A stretch of DNA of 10,829 nucleotides from UBA7236 sp035439505 (GTDB lineage Bacteria; Bacteroidota; Bacteroidia; Chitinophagales; BACL12), in NCBI GenBank assembly GCA_035439505.1, contig DAORKJ010000118.1, positions 1 to 10,829 on the forward strand, in the 5' to 3' direction. A program made the position numbers and the translations under genes. Positions 6,321-10,829 of the stretch are shown here, in pieces. Within the stretch, counting starts at the first letter, position 1. The number at the start of each line of letters is the position of its first letter. Under the pieces are notes generated by a model. The model was not told where the DNA came from. It was given only the letters and a program-made list of their open reading frames with translations, and did no database searches.

Positions 6321-6941
6321 TTAATTAAATTTATTCATTGCGCGATCAACGCCTTCCATAATTATTGACATAACAGCTTCAGCCGCACGTGTCACGGTTT
6401 CAGTTACCATGGGCGTTTCGGTGTTTTCCCATTTGCCTAATACAAAGTCCACCTGCCTGCCGGTAGGGAAATTATTACCTACACCAAAACGCAAGCGGTT
6501 GTACTGATTAGTTTGTAATATTTCGTTGATATTTTTTAATCCGTTATGACCGCCATCGCTACCATTTTTCCGAATGCGTAATTTGCCGAGTGGTAAATTC
6601 AAATCATCGGTTATTATGAGGAGATTGGTTAATGGAATATTTTCTTTTTCCATCCAATATTTCACTGCCTTACCACTTAAATTCATGTAAGTAGTAGGTT
6701 TAATTAAAATAAAAGTTTTGCCTTTAAATTTAAATTCCGCTTTATCGGCATAACGGCCGGAAGTAAATATAACAGATTTATCAGCGGCTAATTTTTCCAC
6801 TACATCAAAACCGATATTGTGTCGTGTATTGACATAATCAATTCCAAAATTTCCTAAACCGGCTATTAAATATTTCATTTCAGGTTCAGTTGAAACAGTT
6901 TGCGTATGCTTTTTTGGAAATAAAAAACGAAGCAATTTCAT
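6321..6941 (-). CDS. pth: Peptidyl-tRNA hydrolase
   Basis: Pth cleaves the ester bond of peptidyl-tRNA dropped by stalled ribosomes, recycling tRNA in the cytoplasm. The conserved core begins at residue 22, MKYLIAGLGNFG. Family residues are in place: Asn31 (GLGN), catalytic His41 (TRHNIGF), Asn87 (TTYMNLSGKAV), Asp113 (TDDLNLPLGK) and Asn133 (GGHNGLKN); these match Asn10, His20, Asn68, Asp93 and Asn114 of the E. coli enzyme. Two starts are possible. The first ATG (6941) gives 206 residues with a basic/hydrophobic extension MKLLRFLFPKK; the second (6878) gives 185 residues, close to the usual 185-195. I list the longer form because extended Bacteroidota forms appear to exist. However, a terminator-like hairpin covers the first start codon, so 6878 is a strong alternative. 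It is the last gene of the prs-rplY-pth cluster, and no promoter box of its own is visible. Confidence 0.93.
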   Translation of the reverse strand: MKLLRFLFPKKHTQTVSTEPEMKYLIAGLGNFGIDYVNTRHNIGFDVVEKLAADKSVIFTSGRYADKAEFKFKGKTFILIKPTTYMNLSGKAVKYWMEKENIPLTNLLIITDDLNLPLGKLRIRKNGSDGGHNGLKNINEILQTNQYNRLRFGVGNNFPTGRQVDFVLGKWENTETPMVTETVTRAAEAVMSIIMEGVDRAMNKFN

Positions 6942-6967
6942 ATTTAAAGATAGAAATTGCTTCGTTT
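6925..6967 (-). terminator. 15-bp hairpin with T-run after rplY, overlapping the first pth start codon
   Basis: AAACGAAGCAATTTC (6925-6939) is perfectly complementary to GAAATTGCTTCGTTT (6953-6967), with a 13-nt loop. On the minus strand the 3' arm runs on into T residues (CGTTTTTTA, to 6921). The base of the stem is 15 nt after the rplY stop, a normal position for an intrinsic terminator. The ATG at 6941 sits at the junction of loop and 3' arm. If the terminator is partial, it would lower pth expression relative to prs and rplY. Confidence 0.6.
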
Positions 6968-6982
6968 AAAGAAAAAGGTTTA

Positions 6983-7621
6983 TTAATCTTTCTTCTCTTC
7001 TTTTGCAGCAACAGGTGCAGCAGCCACAGGAGCAGCTTTAGCATCGGCAGCAGCAGCCGCATCAGCAGCAGCTTTTAATGCACGAGGAGAAACAACAGTA
7101 ACAATTGGAATACTTTTAGATCCCAATACTTCAACATTGGCAACTTTAATATCACCAACACGAATTGTTTTGTTAACGTCAAGGTCTGTAATGTCAACTG
7201 TAATTTTGTCAACTAAATCTTTAGGAAAAGCTTTAATAGTTACTTTTCTGATTCGTTGAACAAGTTTACCACCACCTTTAACACCAATACTTTGTCCGGT
7301 TAAAGCAACTGGCACAACGTGATTGATTTTTTTAGATGGATTTAATTTTAAGAAATCGATGTGTAAAATTTCATCGGTAACTTTGTGAAACTGAATTTCA
7401 CGCATTAACGATTCAACTTCTTTACCATCAACTTTAATAAGCACTTTGTAAACGTTTGGTGTGTACACCAGGTTTTTAAGTGCAATTTTGGTTACTTCGA
7501 AATTAATGTTTTCGCCATCGCCATACAGGATACATGGAACCATAGCTGAAGCACGTGCATCTTTCGAAGCGCGGCGGCCAAGTGATTCTCTCAATGTTCC
7601 CTCTAATACAAAAGTTTGCAT
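6983..7621 (-). CDS. rplY: Ribosomal protein bL25, Ctc (long) form
   Basis: A 212-residue long-form L25, which binds 5S rRNA in the large ribosomal subunit and is linked to stress tolerance in some bacteria. Residues about 3-92 are the L25 5S-rRNA-binding domain (FVLEGTLRESLGRRASKDARA, VPCILYG, HIDFLKL). Residues about 95-180 are the C-terminal beta domain of the Ctc/TL5 type (VVPVALTGQSIGVKGGGKLVQ, LVDKITVDITDL, IPIVTVVSPR). The end (about 181-212) is a low-complexity Ala-rich tail closing with KEEKKD, typical of Bacteroidota forms and likely to vary in length. The ATG starts 12 nt after the prs stop, so the two are almost certainly cotranscribed. The start follows an A-rich stretch with no Shine-Dalgarno sequence. 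A hairpin and T-run follow the stop. Confidence 0.95.
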   Translation of the reverse strand: MQTFVLEGTLRESLGRRASKDARASAMVPCILYGDGENINFEVTKIALKNLVYTPNVYKVLIKVDGKEVESLMREIQFHKVTDEILHIDFLKLNPSKKINHVVPVALTGQSIGVKGGGKLVQRIRKVTIKAFPKDLVDKITVDITDLDVNKTIRVGDIKVANVEVLGSKSIPIVTVVSPRALKAAADAAAAADAKAAPVAAAPVAAKEEKKD

Positions 7622-7633
7622 TTGAATTTTGAT

Positions 7634-8575
7634 TTAATTATTAATAAATAGTGAACTAATACTTCTGTGTTCGTGCGTATTACGAATTGCTCTTGCAAAC
7701 AATTTCGCAGATGACAACACACGAATTTTTGGTGATTCACGTTTCAGCGGAATAGTGTCGGTAACAACAATTTCCTCTAAAGCAGAATTTTCGATTGTTT
7801 CATAAGCCTTCCCGCTTAATACAGGATGAGTACAAAACGCACGCACCGTTTTTGCTCCTTTTTGTTTCATCAAATTGGCTGCATTGGCAAGTGTATTACC
7901 GGTGTCAACCAAATCGTCGATCATAATCACATCTTTCCCAGTTACATCACCAATTACGGTCATTTCAGCAATCTCATTCGCTTTTTTGCGGTATTTATCG
8001 CAAATAACGAGTTCGGTGTTAAAATGCATGGCGTATTTTCTGTTGCGTTTAGTGCTGCCCACATCAGGCGAAGCAAAAATCACATTCGAAAGGTCCAGAT
8101 TTTCTTCAATGTAAGGAACATAAATAGCTGTAGAACTCAAGTGGTCAACCGGAATATCGAAAAACCCCTGAATCTGATCAGCGTGTAAATCCATGGTAAC
8201 AATTCGGTTGGCACCTGCTGCAGTCAATAATTCCGCAACCAGTTTCGAGCCGATTGAAACACGTGGTTTATCTTTTCTGTCCTGACGGGCAAGTCCGAAA
8301 TAAGGAATTACTGCGGTGATATACGATGCAGAAGCCCTTTTAGCCGCATCAATCATCAGCAATAACTCCATCAGATTGTCCGACGGGAACATCGTACTTT
8401 GAATAAAGAACACATAACTACCCCGCACACTTTCCAGAATATTCGGCTGAAACTCGCCGTCACTGAACCGCTCAATGGTCATTTTACCAAGGGGCTGACC
8501 GTAGTAATCTGCTACTTTTTCACCAAGGTATCGGCTGGTAGTGCCTGAAAACAGTTTTACATCATTGGTAACCAT
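7634..8575 (-). CDS. prs: Ribose-phosphate pyrophosphokinase (PRPP synthetase)
   Basis: Makes 5-phosphoribosyl 1-diphosphate from ribose 5-phosphate and ATP, the precursor for purines, pyrimidines, NAD, histidine and tryptophan. The 313-residue length is normal for class I enzymes. Motifs present: RFSDGEFQP (36-44), the catalytic flexible loop ARQDRKDKPRVS (96-107), DLHADQIQGFFDIPVDHL (129-146), which contains the metal-ligand His131, and the PRPP-binding loop IDDLVDTGNT (219-228). It is the first gene of the minus-strand cluster that continues to rplY and pth, the same order as prs-ctc-pth in Bacillus. A perfect -7 box lies 23 nt before the ATG, so it probably drives the whole cluster. Nothing about the protein is unusual. 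Confidence 0.97.
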   Translation of the reverse strand: MVTNDVKLFSGTTSRYLGEKVADYYGQPLGKMTIERFSDGEFQPNILESVRGSYVFFIQSTMFPSDNLMELLLMIDAAKRASASYITAVIPYFGLARQDRKDKPRVSIGSKLVAELLTAAGANRIVTMDLHADQIQGFFDIPVDHLSSTAIYVPYIEENLDLSNVIFASPDVGSTKRNRKYAMHFNTELVICDKYRKKANEIAEMTVIGDVTGKDVIMIDDLVDTGNTLANAANLMKQKGAKTVRAFCTHPVLSGKAYETIENSALEEIVVTDTIPLKRESPKIRVLSSAKLFARAIRNTHEHRSISSLFINN

Positions 8576-8598
8576 TGCTGTCGGGTTAATTGAGGCGG

Positions 8599-8606
8599 CA
8601 AAGATA
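8599..8606 (-). promoter_or_regulatory. -7 promoter box for prs-rplY-pth
   Basis: On the minus strand this reads TATCTTTG, a full match to TAnnTTTG, ending 23 nt before the prs ATG. That gives a leader of roughly 17-20 nt. No -33 TTTG at the usual spacing is seen. Confidence 0.6.
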
Positions 8607-8649
8607 GCAAAAACGACACGGATTTTGAAGTTTTAATGAAAATGAAATA

Positions 8650-9399
8650 TCAAATTCTTAACCTGAGCGAAGTAAAGTAGTCGAAAGCCTGTAACAGCCT
8701 GCTGCCATACCAACTAAACATTTCCCCGTCCGCCAACAAAATAGCCGCTTCAGGAAGCAGTTTTTGTAACCCGCTGATATGTTTTTCCGTAAAAGGGAAA
8801 GGCTCCGAACTAAGTAAGATTACTTCCGGTGCCAGCGATTGAATAGCAGCATCACTTAACTCCGGATATCGCTGCCGGTCGCGACACACATTTTCGAAAC
8901 CGGCAATTTGCATCATATTGCTGATATACGTATCGCCGCCCACACTCATCCAGGGTTTTTGCCAAATGAGGTATAAGGTGCGGTAAGGCATGAAATTGTT
9001 AGGTTTAACCGCTTCAAAGCGGCTTTTAGCCTGATTTATCTGAGTTATAAGCGCTTCAGCCTCGGGTAATCGGTCTGTTAACTCGCCAACGGTTTTGATC
9101 ATCGAAAGCGCTTCCTCAAAATTCCCAATATCGCTGGTGAAAACCTTAAACTCGGCAGCAAGTGCTTCAACCTGTTCGCGGACATTTTCTTCTTTGTTAG
9201 CCAAAATTAGCTCCGGCTGAAGCTGACGAATCACTTCCAAACGCAGGTTTTTTGTCCCTCCAACTATGGTGGTATTTTTTCGCAAGTGCTCCGGGTGCAC
9301 ACAAAATTTCGTCACCCCAACAATATGCTCTTCCAGTCCCAAATCCACCAACAATTCGGTAATACTTGGAACCAGAGAAACAATTCGTTTTGCACTCAA
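8650..9399 (-). CDS. BtuF-like helical-backbone metal/cobalamin-binding protein without signal peptide
   Basis: A 249-residue protein of the class III periplasmic-binding (BtuF/FecB-like) fold. Motifs: KRIVSLVPSITELLVDLG (4-21), VGVTKFCVHP (28-36), VGGTKNLRLE (47-55), the interdomain long helix about 95-133, WQKPWMSVGGDTYISNMMQIAG (146-167), SSEPFPF (197-203) and DGEMFSWYGSRLL (224-236). This subgroup is commonly annotated as cobalamin-binding protein. The start is a TTG 6 nt after the cystathionine beta-synthase stop. That stop (TAA, 9406-9408) is in the same frame, so no upstream exported start exists, and the mature domain begins at once. The protein must therefore be cytoplasmic unless the sequence is wrong. 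The last dozen codons coincide with a CTTCGCTCAGG-type repeat. It probably forms an operon with the preceding gene. The fold is sure; the ligand is not. Confidence 0.85.
   Translation of the reverse strand: MSAKRIVSLVPSITELLVDLGLEEHIVGVTKFCVHPEHLRKNTTIVGGTKNLRLEVIRQLQPELILANKEENVREQVEALAAEFKVFTSDIGNFEEALSMIKTVGELTDRLPEAEALITQINQAKSRFEAVKPNNFMPYRTLYLIWQKPWMSVGGDTYISNMMQIAGFENVCRDRQRYPELSDAAIQSLAPEVILLSSEPFPFTEKHISGLQKLLPEAAILLADGEMFSWYGSRLLQAFDYFTSLRLRI
8675..8699. repeat. CCTGAGCGAAGT...GTCGAAAG-type dispersed repeat inside the 3' end of the BtuF-like gene
   Basis: The stretch starts in CCTGAGCGAAG and continues to GTCGAAAG, a diverged form of the CCTGAGCGAAGTCGAAGG sequence that I recall as a frequent intergenic element in Bacteroidota. 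Coordinates are approximate by a few bases. Here it encodes the last residues FDYFTSLRL. Genome-wide counting of the core would test whether this is a true member or a chance resemblance. Confidence 0.35.
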
Positions 9400-9405
9400 A
9401 ATAAG

Positions 9406-10770
9406 TTATTTAGTCAATGCATTCATTACATCGTGACGCGTAATGATATATGTTTTGTCCACCTTAAAATCGCGCACCAATAATGCAGGATTATCGGACG
9501 TAAGCATCGCGCTGATAGAATCAATTGGCGCCGAAATATCGACAAACGGAAATGCTGCACTCATCACTTCACCAACATGTTTATTTTTAATATCCGGGTG
9601 CGCAACAATTTGCTGATATAAAACACTTTCGTTAATTGCACCAACAATACGTCCGCCATCTGTAACCGGCATTTGCGAAAAATCATTTTGCATCATAATT
9701 TGTAATGCCTGCGCAACGGTGGTATGTGTATCAACACTAATTAAAGCACCTTTCTGATTGGTTGAAATTAAATCTTTAGCAGTTAAACCCGTTTTATCGA
9801 TATAACCCATTTTCATCATCCAGTCCGGGTTAAACATTTTACCTAAATAACGTGTGCCATGATCCACAAAAATCACCACCACCACATCGTCTTTTGTAAA
9901 TTTATCTTTTAATTGAATAAGGCCCTGTAAAGCAGCACCGGAGCTGTTTCCAACCCAAATACCTTCTTCGCGAACAATACGTGCAGTCATTATTGCACCA
10001 TCTTTATCCGTTACTTTTTCAAAATCTTCTATGATATCGATATTCACATTTTCCGGTAAAAAATCTTCACCAATTCCTTCCGTCACATAAGGATAAATTT
10101 CATTTTTATCGATGGTGCCTGTTTCTTTTAATTTTTTGAAAATTGAACCATACGTATCAATCCCCCAAATTTTAATATTCGGATTTTTTTCTTTTAAATA
10201 TTTTCCAATCCCTGATATCGTTCCACCCGTTCCAACACCCGCAACCAAATGCGTAATTTTTCCTTCCGTTTGCTCCCAAATTTCCGGACCGGTAGTTTCA
10301 TAATGCGCAACGGCGTTACTCGGATTATCGTATTGATTAGGCTTCCACGAATTCGGCACCTCTTTAATTAAGCGACTGCTCACTGAATAATAACTGCGTG
10401 GATCTTCAGGATCCACATCGGTAGGGCACACAATAACTTCTGCACCAAACGCTTTTAACGCATTTACTTTTTCAATACTTTGTTTATCGGTAGTCGTAAA
10501 AATACATTTGTAACCTTTTATAATCGCCGCAATGGCAAGTCCCATTCCCGTATTCCCGCTGGTGCCTTCAATAATGGTTCCACCCGGCTGCAGGCGACCA
10601 TCCTTCTCCGCATCCTCAATCATTTTCAGCGCCATCCTATCCTTAATCGAGTTCCCCGGATTAAACGTCTCCACCTTCGCCAGCACAGTCGCCGGAATAT
10701 CTTTCACAATATTATTCAACTTAATCAGCGGCGTATTGCCTATCGCTTCGAGTATATTATTTTTCCACAT
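9406..10770 (-). CDS. Cystathionine beta-synthase with C-terminal CBS domain pair
   Basis: A 454-residue PLP enzyme of the beta-substitution family. It is expected to condense serine (or an activated serine) with homocysteine to cystathionine, and possibly also to make cysteine or H2S. The catalytic core is about 1-325: NPGNSIKDR with Schiff-base Lys43, EGTSGNTG (68-75), PLP-phosphate loop GVGTGGTISG (178-187), GNSSG (274-278). The helix end PDWMMKMGYI (315-324) also occurs in human CBS. No N-terminal haem-binding segment is present. Two CBS motifs follow (about 342-393 and 397-454), as in regulated CBS enzymes; these often bind adenosyl ligands. Many database copies of this type are called cysteine synthase, so the acceptor is not proven. 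A perfect -7 box lies 7 nt before the ATG. The BtuF-like gene follows 6 nt after the stop. Confidence 0.92.
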   Translation of the reverse strand: MWKNNILEAIGNTPLIKLNNIVKDIPATVLAKVETFNPGNSIKDRMALKMIEDAEKDGRLQPGGTIIEGTSGNTGMGLAIAAIIKGYKCIFTTTDKQSIEKVNALKAFGAEVIVCPTDVDPEDPRSYYSVSSRLIKEVPNSWKPNQYDNPSNAVAHYETTGPEIWEQTEGKITHLVAGVGTGGTISGIGKYLKEKNPNIKIWGIDTYGSIFKKLKETGTIDKNEIYPYVTEGIGEDFLPENVNIDIIEDFEKVTDKDGAIMTARIVREEGIWVGNSSGAALQGLIQLKDKFTKDDVVVVIFVDHGTRYLGKMFNPDWMMKMGYIDKTGLTAKDLISTNQKGALISVDTHTTVAQALQIMMQNDFSQMPVTDGGRIVGAINESVLYQQIVAHPDIKNKHVGEVMSAAFPFVDISAPIDSISAMLTSDNPALLVRDFKVDKTYIITRHDVMNALTK

Positions 10771-10777
10771 GATGCCG

Positions 10778-10785
10778 CAAAGGTA
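10778..10785 (-). promoter_or_regulatory. -7 promoter box for the cystathionine beta-synthase gene
   Basis: On the minus strand this reads TACCTTTG, a full match to TAnnTTTG and identical to the box before the WG-repeat gene. Only 7 nt separate it from the ATG, so the transcript would be leaderless or nearly so. No -33 element is obvious in the 44 bp left in the window, which otherwise holds nothing that I recognise. Confidence 0.5.
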
Positions 10786-10829
10786 GGAAGATTATTATTT
10801 GAGAGGAAAAGATTGGTGAAATTGGGGGA

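Noticed and set aside
6452..6467. CCTGCCTGCCGGTAGG inside pth, resembling a palindromic CCTGCC...GGCAGG repeat
   Set aside because: It encodes the conserved GRQVDF region of Pth with no insertion, so simple coding constraint explains it.
7000..7080. GCA/GCT-rich low-complexity stretch as a possible microsatellite or phase-variable tract
   Set aside because: It encodes the Ala-rich tail common in Bacteroidota L25. The units are irregular, with no pure repeat of one codon long enough to suggest slippage-driven switching.

Overview
The window looks like a chromosomal segment of an uncultured or lightly studied Bacteroidota (Bacteroidetes) bacterium. Support: AT-rich DNA; start codons without Shine-Dalgarno sequences; perfect copies of the Bacteroidota -7 promoter box (TAnnTTTG) just upstream of five genes; a single-chain alpha/beta fusion of a 2-oxoacid dehydrogenase E1; a Ctc-type ribosomal protein L25 with an Ala/Lys-rich tail; a WG-repeat secreted protein; and intergenic repeat types I associate with this phylum. 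A run of exactly 100 N (2007-2106) shows that this is scaffolded draft sequence. The order below phylum cannot be fixed from what is visible.

Layout, left to right. (1) 123-1730, plus strand: a secreted WG-repeat protein of unknown role. (2) 1825 onward, plus strand: a GNAT acetyltransferase cut off by the gap. (3) 2107-2545: a gene-free convergent region packed with repeats: three 63-bp copies of a structured element, an 18-bp palindrome and a CACAGAG-type degenerate array. (4) 2546-4624 and 4679-5287, minus strand: a fused 2-oxoacid dehydrogenase E1 and a FAHD1/YcgM-like acylpyruvate hydrolase, each with its own promoter box. (5) 5392-6294, plus strand: a secreted alpha/beta-hydrolase-fold protein whose nucleophile and histidine positions are both substituted. 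(6) 8575 down to 6321, minus strand: prs, then rplY/ctc, then pth, the classical PRPP synthase / L25 / peptidyl-tRNA hydrolase cluster, with a strong hairpin and T-run between the last two. (7) 10770 down to 8650, minus strand: a cystathionine beta-synthase with C-terminal CBS domains, followed in the same reading frame by a BtuF-like binding protein without a signal peptide.

Most genes are housekeeping or central metabolism: nucleotide precursor supply, translation quality control, 2-oxoacid oxidation and sulfur amino acid metabolism. I see no defence island, phage, transposase, CRISPR array or RNA gene of a known class, and nothing that clearly amounts to a new multi-gene system. The points most worth a second look are the triplicated repeat, which folds better as minus-strand RNA; the apparently dead secreted hydrolase; the terminator-like hairpin on the pth start codon; and the in-frame junction between the cystathionine beta-synthase and the BtuF-like gene.
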